From Scalesia atractyloides (lineage: Eukaryota > Streptophyta > Magnoliopsida > Asterales > Asteraceae): DNA of 64,000 nucleotides. The position numbers and the translations under genes were made by a program. Position 1 is the first letter of the stretch. Each line of letters starts with the position of its first letter. Location: positions 36,426,341 to 36,490,340 of the forward strand of contig CAMTDV010000012.1 of NCBI GenBank assembly GCA_947069175.1, read 5' to 3'. Positions 29,970 through 40,725 of the stretch are shown here, one piece after another. The notes under the pieces were generated by a model that was given only the letters and a program-made list of their open reading frames with translations, searched no databases and was not told the origin of the DNA.

Positions 29970-31863
29970 AATTTTGACCGAGATTGTTGTTCGTGTTGGA
30001 CTGCGATATTTGGATTGAAATTGGGCTATAAGATTGTTGCTCATTTTGGGTACTGTTTCGAGTTGAGCGTTTTAATTCAAGTTTTTATATACAAAATTAT
30101 TCGCATTCAAGAGAAAACACAGTTTAACCAGTTCAAAATTTGTTTGGTTTTCAAGTAAAAGTTTAGTTAAGATGATGGCAAGTGATATTAAATATTGCAA
30201 TAATCAAAAGATGTTAAGAGAAAAATTTCAAAATTTCAAAATTAGAGAAAATGAGACATGGGAAGAAGGTTTAAATAGAAATGGAAAATTACTTTCTAAA
30301 ATGTCCAAATATAATGTCAGTAAGTCAGAAATGAAGAATATTTTGAAATTAACCGAATCTTTATCTTCATAATGGGATAAATTTTTGTGTGATTTAAGAA
30401 AAGATCCATTATTTTTAGCCTATCGTGATTTTGAATTCATCGATGAGATTCGATGTCACATACCTAAAATTTAAAAAAAGAAGGTAATAAAGCAAAACGC
30501 TAGTGAAGAAATAAAGGTGAAGAATATTAAAGTTAAAAAATCTGTCATGACTACAAATGAGGCTTGTGTTCTGAACCAGTGTGCTCAAAATGTGTTATAT
30601 CTAGATCTGAGAATGCCAAACTGCTTAGTGATTTAGAGAGTTTGACATTGGAAAATAAAGATCTAAAACAAAATGGAAAAGATTATGAAAACAAAATAAA
30701 AATTTTAGAAAATGAAAAATTAGTTTTAAATGAAAATATTTTCGAAAAACAAAAACAAATAAATTCTCATCTTGAAAAAATAATTCAACTTGAAAATTTG
30801 AAATTGCTAAAAAAATGAAAGGTTTTATTAACTCGTTGTTAATGCTAGATCATATAGTTCTAAAACCAATGTATAAAATTCCAATAAGTGACAATGTCAC
30901 AAATTATTACAATGTTATAATTGAAGATTGTGATGATGATACTGATAATGAAAATGAAATATTTTTTAAACTAAAAGAAAATTTTCAAAAATTGTTCTAC
31001 AATCTGCTGAAAAAGGTGAATGTGCAATGCAAAAACCTTCTAAGCAGAATGGGAAACAAAAACAAAATGTTAAAAATGTCAAAAATTCTAAAAATTTTCA
31101 AAATAACAATAAAAGATCATCAGTTCAATCATCCAATCATTATAAAAAATCACAAAAATTTGAAAATCTGAACTCACAAATATTTGACAATAAGTGGTGC
31201 AGGTCGGACCACAATGCTCAAAAATCAAATCAAGCTTACAAAAGAAGATGGAAAGATAACTATAACACATCAAATCAGTGTTATGATTTGAGTGTATGAT
31301 TTGATAGATTTCAGTGGAGCGATCACATGGTGTGTTACAACTGTGGAACTAGTGGACACAATGTTGTAAATTGTTTAAATCAGAGTTTTGATACGAGAAG
31401 ATGCTCATGTCATATTGCCAGAGATTGTCCGATAAATTCAAAGAGAGGATCGTTGAATAAATTTGAGGTGGAGGAAAGAAAAGCTGCGAAGAAAACAGAG
31501 AAAGTAGGAGAAAAACCCAAAGAACAGAGAGTGAAATTATCGCAAGCGCAGAAAGACAGGTCGAGAAAAAAGAGAAAGAAAGCAAGAGAGTATTTGGAAA
31601 AGATTTTGTCCTCGAATACGACCGTTTCAGAAATTCTGAAGAATCATATTACTCTACAAAGAGTGATCACTTAAGTACAAAAAATTCATCAGAAATCTGA
31701 GGACAAAAGAGAGAACATCAGAGAAAAAATTGGTTAATCAAACAGTTAAAAAATCAAAGAAAGTTAATTTTTCAGATAAAGTTTTTATCAAATTGTTTGA
31801 ATATAAAAAAGAGTGTGAATGTTTGTTCACTTCAGGTGTTAATTTGGTAAACCTAAATACAGA
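29970..31863 (+). pseudogene. Copia E gag remnant
   Basis: After about 200 bases of unassigned AT-rich sequence a second copia gag begins in mid-protein at 30172 (KMLREKFQNFKIREN, LLSKMSKYNVSKSEMKNILKL, then one stop at 30370). A long Lys/Glu/Asn coiled coil (30610-30815), an acidic patch (IIEDCDDDTDNENE) and Asn/Lys-rich linker follow. The zinc knuckle CYNCGTSGHNVVNC is at about 31333-31374, followed by a second broken one (CSCHIARDC) and a highly basic tail. Frames change several times. It is joined at about 31864 to a gypsy integrase with no LTR between. Probably the same copia as the 3' region at 35894-37809 (inference). Confidence 0.65.
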
Positions 31864-32964
31864 ATGGATTGGGTTCTGTGGGATCAGATCTCAATGGATT
31901 TCATCACTAAACTCCCGCGAACCTCGGGTGGTTGCGATACCATCTGGGTGATCGTGGATCGTTTAACTAAGTCCACACACTTCCTAGCTATTAAAGAAAC
32001 AGATAAGATGGAGAAGTTGACTCGCATCTACATTAAGGAAGTAGTTTCTCGGCACGGTGTGCCAACGTCCATCATCTCAGACAGAGATGCTCGCTTCACG
32101 TCAAACTTCTGGCAGTCACTCCAGAAAGCGTTAGGAACACGTCTGGATATGAGCACAGCTTATCACCCTCAGACTGATGGTCAAAGTGAAAGGACCATAC
32201 AAACCTTGGAAGACATGCTTAGGGCATGTGTAGTGGACTTCAGAAATAGTTGGGAAATCCACCTGCCTCTAGTAGAATTCTCATATAACAACAGCTATCA
32301 TACGAGTATCTCGGCAGCACCGTTTGAGGCATTATACGGCCGTAAATGTAGATCACCGGTCTGCTGGGCAGAAGTCGGTGACAGTCAACTCACAGGCCCT
32401 GAGTTAATACTTGAGGCTACCGAAAAGATTGTACAAATCAGAAACCGCATGGCGGCGGCACGAGATCGACAGAAAAGCTACGCTGATCAACGACGCAAAC
32501 CGCTCGAATTTCAAGTAGGCGACCGCGTCCTACTAAAGGTGTCACCCTGGAAGGGTGTAATCCGCTTTGGAAAACGGGGCAAACTTAACCCACGGTACGT
32601 AGGCCCGTTTGAAATCTTGAAACGTATTGGACCCGTAGCTTATCAATTAGACCTTCCTGCCGAACTCAGTGGAGTTCACAACGTGTTTCACGTGTCAAAT
32701 CTGAAGAAGTGTCTATCAGATGAAACTCTAGTCATTCCATTGGATGAGATCCAAGTGGATGAACAACTACACTTCGTGGAACAGCCTATCGAGATCATGG
32801 ATCGTGAGATCAAGACTCGAAGGCACAGCAAAATTCCGATCGTTAAGGTTCGTTGGGACTCTAAGCGTGGACCGGAGTTCACGTGGGAAAGAGAGGACCA
32901 AATGAAAAGCAAATACCCGCACCTCTTCGCAACTGAGCAGCAAACTAATGATACCAGTACCTAA
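31864..32964 (+). CDS. Gypsy D integrase core and chromodomain-like tail (5'-truncated, frame open)
   Basis: An uninterrupted 366-codon frame. It begins with sequence just before the first catalytic Asp (D12 in SMDFITKLP). The second Asp is D73 (IISDRDARF) and the Glu is E109 (DGQSERTIQ), 35 residues between Asp and Glu as in DD35E enzymes. The rest has FSYNNSYHTS, the GPY/F module (GKRGKLNPRYVGPFEIL, about 230-250), VFHVSNLKKC, and a chromodomain-type end (VKVRWDSKRGPEFTWEREDQM, YPHLF). Upstream PR, RT, RNase H and the zinc-binding part of IN are missing. The Met at 31864 is only the first ATG in the surviving frame. No promoter is visible, so expression is unlikely. The lineage is Tekay/Del. 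Confidence 0.88.
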   Translation: MDWVLWDQISMDFITKLPRTSGGCDTIWVIVDRLTKSTHFLAIKETDKMEKLTRIYIKEVVSRHGVPTSIISDRDARFTSNFWQSLQKALGTRLDMSTAYHPQTDGQSERTIQTLEDMLRACVVDFRNSWEIHLPLVEFSYNNSYHTSISAAPFEALYGRKCRSPVCWAEVGDSQLTGPELILEATEKIVQIRNRMAAARDRQKSYADQRRKPLEFQVGDRVLLKVSPWKGVIRFGKRGKLNPRYVGPFEILKRIGPVAYQLDLPAELSGVHNVFHVSNLKKCLSDETLVIPLDEIQVDEQLHFVEQPIEIMDREIKTRRHSKIPIVKVRWDSKRGPEFTWEREDQMKSKYPHLFATEQQTNDTST

Positions 32965-33184
32965 ATTTTCGGGACGAAAATTTTTTTTACATGGGGATGA
33001 TGTGACAACCTGGAAATTTCTTATACTTTCGTGTACTATTGTTGACTAAATTCTAGTGCATGGCACTTGGGAACTTCTTGTAAACGAACTAACTCTTTGT
33101 GCGTGGCACTCTGAACATGTACGCTACATGCTAAACCGCGTTTACTCAATTTTCGGGACGAAAATTCTTTCAACATGGGGATAA
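32964..33184 (+). other. Gypsy D twin polypurine tracts / pseudo-LTR edge
   Basis: Directly after the pol stop, AATTTTCGGGACGAAAATT leads to CATGGGGATGA and then TGTGACAACC at 33001. About 185 bases later the same order returns (AATTTTCGGGACGAAAATT, CATGGGGATAA) and then the real LTR start TGTGATATCCC at 33185. The arrangement is shared with gypsy K (48241-48361), where the 5' LTR shows that the second copy is the true boundary. Confidence 0.75.
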
Positions 33185-35893
33185 TGTGATATCCCGGGTT
33201 TTTCGGATAACTTACACGTGACACTTGTCGAATAATGTATATGCTAAGTATTAAACGTGCACGAGTTAAATAAATACGTGATGTGTGTTGTGTGATTGTG
33301 TTAGTTATAGAGTAAGTAGGGTAGATTTGTACACGAACTGAACCGAACCGCGACACGAACCAGTTTTGATTCATTGTGACTCTAGGAGTTAACAAAGTTT
33401 AAACTTTGAACCCAAGTCTTTGGCCAAAAGAAAACAAGGATCAAACCTAGACCTAAAGTTCTAACTACTCGGCCGAGAACAACCCAAACCGAAACCCATT
33501 GCATGCAACCCAAGTCCTTGGCCGCGAGAACAACCCAAACCAAAAACCCATTGCATGCAAAACCTAAAACTATTCGGCCACATGATCAAAACCCAAACCA
33601 AACCACCCAAGTCCCTTGCGGCCGCGTGCAAACCCAAACCGCAACCCTTCCCTTTTAACCCTTATCCCTTTGCGCCTATATATACATACATGCATGAGGC
33701 TTTGATTTCACAAAAAAAAAAAACACACAAAACCCTAATAGCAAACAGCCGACGGCAGCTTTTCTTCATCATCTCAGTCGCAAAACAGCCGCTCCCCACT
33801 CTTCTTCACGGTCGCAAACAAGCCCCCTTCTCGGTCGCGATTTACCTTCAAGCCGAATCCATTCACATCCAAGTCTCGGCCCACTTACCTTGTCGTTTAA
33901 GGTTAGGATTTATCTTTTGCTACAAGATCATGTTCGAATATATGTGTTGAATGTAGTGATTGTGTTATTTTGCGGATTGATTATGTTAGATGGAAAGCTT
34001 GATGTTTGTTCAAAATCTGGAAAATATAAGCTGTGTTTTGGGTTATAAAAACTAGAGATATTGATTGGGGTTTGCATGGATAAGTTGTTAGTAGTAATCT
34101 ATGATTAAAAATCGGTTTTTGATCGCCTAGGTTAATCGTATGAACGGCTGGTGCGAGTCTATAATAATGATATGCTGAAACAGTTGCTGAGTAATAGTTA
34201 CAGCCGACTTCATCTGGCTGTAACTCGGTCGTTAGTTGTCGAAAAAACGGATTTTCTAATGTCTAGAACGTAGAGATTTGAATAAGGAATCTAATGGCGC
34301 TGGATTCATAATTTTCTGAAGTCGTTTGATATTTTTAAAGGGCCAAATAAGTTCAGTAACTAAAACTGTGAAAATCCTGAAATTTTGTTAGTTGTTTATC
34401 GAGTTGGATTTTAAAATCAGTAGGGAGTTGAGTCATGATTTTTGTACAGAAACTAGGTATGGAAATTTCCGGGCAACTCCAACTGGAATTTTGTTAATTG
34501 GACGATCAGTGATTTTTAAATAAATTCTTCCGTGGACTGCAGTCAGAAAGCGGTAAATCTGACTGCAGCCTAGTATATTAATATTTATGGTTAATTGGTA
34601 AAGATTTAGGACTTGGAAAAATTATATAAATTTCTATTGTATAAATGTCACCTACTGTAAAAATATTGGAATTTTTGGAATGTTAGAACTATTTTATAAA
34701 AATCCTAGAAAACAGCTGAATTATGAGTGCTAAGCTGAAATTTGAGAACTTGTGATTGTGTGCACCAAATTGTGGCATGAATTGGTTTATGGTTATGATC
34801 AGTTGTTTTAATCACTAGGATCACATGAGGATACTTGCATGCATGTTTGAGTGTTAGATATGTTGTTTGTGTGTATCACTTTGTGTGTAAATTACGTGTG
34901 GAATTTGTATTGGTGTGCTCACACACTAACTTGGAAATTAATTGGTTTGTTAGGACGCAACTAGCAGTCCCATCTCTTATAACTTCTTTGCTACACTAAC
35001 CGAGCAAATAAAGGTGAGTTCACGGCCCCTAACTTTATCCGGTTTTTAAACAACAGGGGGAGAAACATGTATACACTCTCAAACTCAAACTCTTTACGTT
35101 ATACGAATTTAACGTCACAAACTCTCGGATCGTTAGTATTGGGTTTAATAGCTGGGGAATTATAAGTAGTACTACTGGGCCGACAAGCCCCATCCGAGCT
35201 AGTCGCGCTAGCCGACCGGGTATGGTCAACGGGTGAATAATTTGGCCTAACTTCGCCATGGTCATGTGATAGGCCTGGCAAAACGGAGGCACAACAGTCA
35301 GCTTCGATCGCGAACTCTTACGTGACATGACTTTAGGTTAGCTACCTATATATATTAACATTGAACTTAATTACGAATCAACTTAATATTCCGGGTTTGG
35401 AATATTGGAAACATCAACTTAATATTCCGGGTTTGGAATATTGGAAACATATACGTTATCCCGGGTTAGGGATAACGGAGTAAACAAACTTAAACCGAAC
35501 AAACGAATTTATGAAAACCTGTGAACTCACTCATCTTTAATGTTGACACTTGTTTCTTTGCATGTTTCTCAGGACGCTAGGAGCTCTAGGTGCACGCACA
35601 TGCATTGAACAAGACATCTTTTATCGAGTCTTATTTATTAATATTGTTTTGGGATTTTTCATTTGTTTTGGCGTTTGTGTTGGCGCCCGCTTCACTACTT
35701 ATCTATGCTTCCGCTCAAACTTTAAAAACTGATGCTTCTGCTAAATATTGGTAATATAAAATCTACAACAAGGTGATTTTGGAAAACGTATTATCAAATC
35801 ATATAGAGTCGTTCGACGTACTAGTGTTTCAGATTCTGGTTTGTTCACACGCCTCGCGGTAAAACTCCGCAAGTGGAAATTGAGGGTGTGACA
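33185..35893 (+). repeat. Gypsy D 3' LTR (2,709 bp)
   Basis: TGTGATATCCCGGG to GAGGGTGTGACA. The TATA box CTATATATA at 33676-33684 puts U3 at about 0.5 kb and R-U5 at 2.2 kb. The last 1.66 kb matches 1-1809. A hairpin array is at 35385-35477. No PBS follows. An ORF at 33555-33950 spans the promoter and looks accidental. Confidence 0.85.
35385..35477 (+). repeat. Tandem array of three stem-loops in the gypsy D LTR
   Basis: 35385-35406 and 35421-35442: stem AATATTCC/GGAATATT, loop GGGTTT. 35454-35477: CGTTATCCC/GGGATAACG, loop GGGTTA. Compared with 1235-1366 the stems differ on both arms in step while the loop stays GGGTTW. Confidence 0.85.
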
Positions 35894-37194
35894 GGTTCCA
35901 ATTTAAAACTAACTGAAGTGGTTGTTCATGCAGAAGAAATGAGATGAAAGGTTTGATGTTCCACACAAACAAAATGGTAGTCTCGCGTTCACATTCGTAA
36001 AGATTGGTTAAACGGTTTAAAACGGAAGTTTTTTAGTTTTGATTTGGAAAAGATGTTTTCAATTTGAGGGAGAGAAAAACTTTTATTCAAAATTTCTGTA
36101 AAATTGAAAATCATCATTTCAAAATCATTTTAGATAGATAAAAATTTCAAAAAGCCAAAAACAATAGAAAATCTCAAAATGTCAAAAACATTAAAAAATG
36201 AAAACTGAAATTACTTGTGTGAAAAGAGGAAATGATAGTTCATCAGTGGATCATCAGTGCATGCTAAAGATATGTATTGTTTAAAATGGTTAAACAATCT
36301 CACTAAAGATGTGTCGGTAGGCTCAGCTAGACTAGTAGTTTTGTGATAACGATACAAACTAAATAGAAAAGCCTAGTTCTAGTGGGAAACGCGGTTTAAA
36401 GCATAGTACTTAGTTTTCTCGTCCATGACTGTGTACCCACTCGGTAACTGCTAAGTGGTGCAAAGCATAAAAATCGGTTAGTTTGTGAGCTTTCATAATT
36501 TACAGAAAAAGTCACTGTGATTGTGTATTTCATTTTTAAAAGACTTAAACTTGTTTTATTTCTTTATTTTGTTTAAGATCGACCTGATTGTTAATGTTTA
36601 AACATTCTACGTTATTTTTACACATGTCACAGTTGATGTAAGTCTAAAGGCATTACTTGAGTCAGTATATTACATGATGAGGGGATATGTTGAGATCCTA
36701 GGGTTCATAAGAACTTAGTGCAAATTAATGTACCTTAACATATCAGTATGCATTACGAAAGTTTTTAGATTGAGTTTAAGAGGACATCTATACCGACAAT
36801 CCATGTGATTTGTTTAAAATGAGTGTTTCTTAAAGATCAACGGTGCAGCTGATATGTCTTAGTAAACTGATATGATCCTCTAGCACGTTATCTCATAAAA
36901 ATATAAACTATAAATATTACATTTCATTATGTTTACATTTCTACATTCTATATTGAAAATCCAAAAAGATTTATTTCAAATCTTCCATGGAAACCTGATA
37001 ATGTTCAGTGTGAGCTGGACCAACGAGACTTGAGAAACTGTTTGTGTATGGATACGTGTGATTTTTCTTAAAAGTCAAATCTTAGAGGTTCGGAGCATCA
37101 TTTATGGGAGAGACTACGGTTTCACTTAAAGATGTTATCTAAGGCAGTTCAAGACTAAACTTCACAGATTTCTATTTATGTCAAAGGGGAAGAT
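35894..37194 (+). other. Copia H 3' untranslated region
   Basis: No supported ORF. It shares GAGGAAATGATAG-type text and layout with the long 3' regions of copia B and J, and ends in the PPT AAAGGGGAAGAT just before the LTR. An AT-rich block lies at 36060-36240. Confidence 0.6.
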
Positions 37195-37809
37195 TGTTAG
37201 TGCACTATTCGTGTGACCATAGATAGAAATCAAATTGTACGTGTAATGTCTAGTGTCTTGAGTCTGTAATATACAAGACAGAGGTTGCTAGGTTGTATTA
37301 GGATTGTTTAGGTCAAGCTAGGATTCAATACGACATGGTGCATAGAGTGCAGAGATGATCAGTATGATGCCAACATCCAAGACGATGACATCATAAATCA
37401 CACATCATGATGACATCACATGAAATGCATACACGAATCTAATTTGGAAATTCTAGTACATACGATCTTGGATAATTGTCTTCGTACAATCTAAATGAAC
37501 AACTATAAATGGAAACAAGATCGTACGATGTGGAATTGTATATGTGGTACGAAATGGTGAAGTTCAATCAAGATCGTTCAAGAAAGAGAGCTCCACACCA
37601 CAACCACTCCGCACAAGATCTCCTTCAAAGATTCATCAAGTTCAATCATTGAATAGGAGAATTGGTGTCGTATAGCGTCGAAACTCTGTCCAGTTTACGT
37701 TGAATAGTAACAAACAATTATTATTTACTTTTGTGTGTACGATATTCTTCACATTAAACCGAAGTAAATGCAAATCTTGTGTTCTTCGGTGAACCGATCC
37801 GGACCTACA
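37195..37809 (+). repeat. Copia H 3' LTR (615 bp)
   Basis: TGTTAGTGCACTATTCG to GATCCGGACCTACA. TATA box CTATAAAT near 37503-37510. U3 carries TACGATC, TCGTACAA (exact TTCGTACAA at 37481-37489) and ATCGTACGAT. The right flank is TTACA, inside an F-type LTR. Confidence 0.78.
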
Positions 37810-38394
37810 TTACATGTGCATGAAGAATTAGAAATCCCCCACAGCCTAATCACTTCTATTTGTTTGTACATAAATGTCAAGGTGAAATTGATGAATAGAA
37901 CAGTACAACTATTCTATTTATAATACAAACGAAACATTTGAAACATCAAAGCTGACGTCACCTAGACATCGACATCTAACAGACAAACAAACTCCTAACA
38001 TCTGCTAGACCTAAGTAATGTTACATTGAAAATACAAAGAAACTCTGTTGCATATTGGTAAAGCTTTGGCTTACAGTAGAGTTTGCCTTCAAAAGATCTT
38101 GTAAACAAACTTTGGTCTTGGCAGGCTTTAGAGTAACAGACAAACAAACTCCTAACATCTGCTAGACCTAAGTAATGTTACATTGAAAATACAAAGAAAC
38201 TCTGTTGCATATTGGTAAACCTTTGGCTTATAGTAGAGTTTGCCTTCAAAAGATCTTGTAAACAAACTTTGGTCTTGGCATGCTTTAGAGTAGCAGATGT
38301 TGCGTCTTTACCATTGCGTTATTTGTAATAAGGTGTTTTAGACTATTTTAGCTTTTCAATCATATATTCTTTTGTGGGGTCCACTAGATCCAAC
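37810..38394 (-). repeat. F-type copia LTR fragment with internal 157-bp duplication
   Basis: On the minus strand it starts TGTTGGATCTAGTGG at 38394 and runs to ATGCACATGTAA at 37810, where LTR H cuts it. The end of the LTR (down to CCTAACA) is missing. 37979-38135 is repeated at 38136-38292 with a few differences. The matching start at 61789 is at a PPT, which supports the boundary. Confidence 0.72.
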
Positions 38395-38671
38395 ACAATA
38401 AAGTAGAGCTTTTGATATTGTTGGTGCCTCAAACCTAATTTTTGCTGAAACTGTTCTTTGTAAGAAACAATAAAATAGAGCTTTTGATATTGTTACTATT
38501 CTTTGTAAGACCTTCTATTGTACTATTTGTCGTTTACCCATGTATATATCTCATGTCTTGAACATATTGTGCAGTGCTGGGCCAACATACCCATTCTTTT
38601 TTGTTACACCACATTTTCCAGATGAAGATCCCTATTACCGTCCAAATCAAGATATATATCCTATTATTATA

Positions 38672-38715
<44 letters not shown>

Positions 38716-39028
38716 TATTTTGTTATGTCTTTTTTTTCAAAGCTTTTATCTCAATATTCATTAGTATTCGATTTTTTAGAATTTGGTCTTGTTCGTCCTT
38801 AAATAAAGAAGTGCTAACGGAAGTAGGTTCAACTAAGCAAAGTGCATGATATTATTTTGTGATTTGTTACACATATTTTGTATAGGGATTCTCTTGTATA
38901 GAACCTTTGGTATTAAAATTGTAAAACATTTAAATTTTGTAACTAATAACAATAACCACTAAACCATAGGGACCAAAAACCGCAATTTACTCGTAAATCT
39001 ATTTTGTAATATATTTGTATTAGGATAT
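38395..39028. other. Unassigned AT-rich stretch
   Basis: No supported gene. It contains an exon-like block at 38575-38660 (reading AGPTYPFFFVTPHFPDEDP) of unknown origin and a TA microsatellite. GAGCTTTTGATATTGTT occurs twice (38407 and 38477). Confidence 0.4.
38676..38712. repeat. (TA)n microsatellite
   Basis: About 18 uninterrupted TA units. Confidence 0.95.
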
Positions 39029-39130
39029 TGTTGATGAAAGTACATTTTATACACATAATTTACAACAAGAACTTTTAAGAATGAAGAATATATAAAAGAG
39101 TACAATAATTATAAAGAGTGCCATCTAACA
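39029..39130 (-). repeat. Copia I 3' LTR, very short (about 102 bp)
   Basis: On the minus strand TGTTAGATGGC starts right after the PPT GAGGGGGA (39131-39138), and CATCAACA ends at 39029. A longer LTR cannot be excluded, since the partner LTR is absent. Confidence 0.45.
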
Positions 39131-39440
39131 TCCCCCTCAAGCGAAATGGTGACCAACCAATGCCAAACATCAGACGAAAGATGATGATGAACTGTGGACT
39201 CGGATGACTCTTGGTAAATATGTCAACCACTTGAAACTTGGTTGGAACCAATTTGGTAGCCAACTTCCCCGACGAAACAAGTTCTTGTAAAACTTGATAG
39301 TGAAGCTCAATGTGTTTAGCTCGTTTATGAGATATGGGGTTTTATGTAAGGAAATAGCATTTTGATTGTCACATAAGATAGTTGGACGATCCAAAAGTAA
39401 CGCATGAAGTTCTTGTAATAGAAGTTCTTACAACATGGTT
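39131..39440 (-). pseudogene. Copia I RNase H, C-terminal remnant
   Basis: Minus-strand frames show RPTILCDNQNAISLHKTP, ELVSSGKLATK-like text with indels, VPTKFQVVDIFTK and PFRLRG, the usual end of a plant copia pol just before PPT and LTR. It carries frameshifts and has no other pol domain attached. RNase H would degrade RNA in the RNA-DNA hybrid. Confidence 0.75.
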
Positions 39441-39479
39441 TCCATCTTCTAGAATGGGCTATTACCCCAGACGCGCCAA

Positions 39480-39887
39480 ATCCTGGATTTCAACTGTGGG
39501 GGATTTTTAGGAAATATATGCCCTGCTGAAGTATTCATGCAGATTGAGGAAATAGCCCAAACCAGCTTCCAGTGTCATACGCCTCGAAACGTCAAAACTA
39601 GAGCTCCTGGTGGATACAAAGTTGGTGAGATCACCTCACTTCAAGCCCAAATCGGAACTTTAACTGATAGTAAAAAACTAGGATCGAGTAAGTCAACTTC
39701 TGTTGTTATGGCTTGTGAAGGATGCGGGGGACCACATGAAAAGTAGAGTTGTGCCTAGGAAGCCAATAACTAGCACGAAGAAGTGAACTTTGTGAACAAC
39801 AGACCTCGACCTGAAGGCCCTTTTAGCAACACCTATAACCCATCGAAACCACCCAAATTTCAGCTAGAAGGAACATAATAATAATAA

Positions 39888-39970
<83 letters not shown>

Positions 39971-40725
39971 ATAATAATAATAAGAACCAACAACAACCTT
40001 TTAACCAATGGAACAATTTTCAAAGTAAAGAGCAATTTGCTTGTCGTGCACAATATCAAAATAACAGTTCCTCAAATGATATATCCAGGTTAGAAGATAC
40101 AATCACCCGCCTCTTCTAAGAAGATGACAAAGGGTACGAAGAACGTTTTTCTCAACATAAAGGTGACTTACTTATCCAAAGAGCCGCTCTTCAACCCATC
40201 AAACAGCAACTGCAACTGAGACAAATAGCAAAAACACTTTCTGAAAGCCTCAACGCACTTCCATGCAACACTTGAACCTAACCCAAAGACACAATTACAT
40301 GCAATCACCCTTAGAAGCCGAAATGTTGGTCCCAAAGAAAACATACCCTTCACTACCTGCCACCCAAACCACCAATAAAAAAGCCTACGTATTTCACCTA
40401 CCACTCAGCCCATTGATAACCTTCCTAACCCCTCACCTCCCACTCAACCAACCACTGAAAAAAAAAGCTAAACCACTCATCCCACTCCCGAACCAGAAAA
40501 AACAACCAATAGCCAAGCTCACCCAAAATAACGCATAAAAAGACAACGAGTCCACTTCCTTGGTCGCTGGGCCAAACAAAAAAACCGAAGAACAATTCAG
40601 GAGTTCATACACCAACTCAAACAACTTCACGTAAACCTACCATTTGTAGATGTTCTAACTAGATGCCCAAATATTCCAACTATATGAAAGATTTCTTGTC
40701 CAACAAGAAGCGATTCAACAAATAC
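39480..40725 (+). pseudogene. Athila-like gypsy gag remnant
   Basis: Frames give PAEVFMQIEEIAQ, LQAQIGTLTD, a knuckle start CEGCGGPH (about 39715) and VNNRPRPEGPFSNTYNP, then a long AAT/AGT microsatellite in place of an Asn/Ser tract. EDTITRLF and a Pro-rich linker follow. The closing segment IQEFIHQLKQLHVNLPFVDVL (about 40590-40660) is typical of the region between gag and protease of Athila-type elements. Stops and frameshifts are frequent. RT and IN are missing, and the text runs directly into the 3' GCTTGGGGGAGG-like tract at 40735. Confidence 0.7.
39875..39984. repeat. (AAT)n/(AGT)n trinucleotide microsatellite in gag
   Basis: AAT units, then about 27 AGT units, then AAT units, 110 bases in all. 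In the gag frame they read as Asn and Ser. The poly-Thr frame on the other strand is an artefact. Confidence 0.9.

Larger units (their letters stand above)
31864..35893 (+). mobile_element. Gypsy D: 3' portion of a Tekay element
   Basis: It contains integrase, PPT and 3' LTR only. The left end (31864) has no LTR and joins copia E gag. The right end (35893) is an LTR end followed by copia H 3' sequence. The left side was therefore lost by deletion, or D was already truncated. Confidence 0.75.

Noticed and set aside
33001..33184. 33001 (TGTGACAACC) as the start of the gypsy D LTR
   Set aside because: In the relative K the 5' LTR begins at the position equivalent to 33185, so 33001 is better read as a decoy or ancestral edge.
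33555..33950. 131-codon ORF as a gene
   Set aside because: Lies across the LTR promoter, with no similarity or conserved frame in the related LTR.
39823..40059. Poly-threonine ORF on the minus strand
   Set aside because: It is the microsatellite read on the wrong strand.
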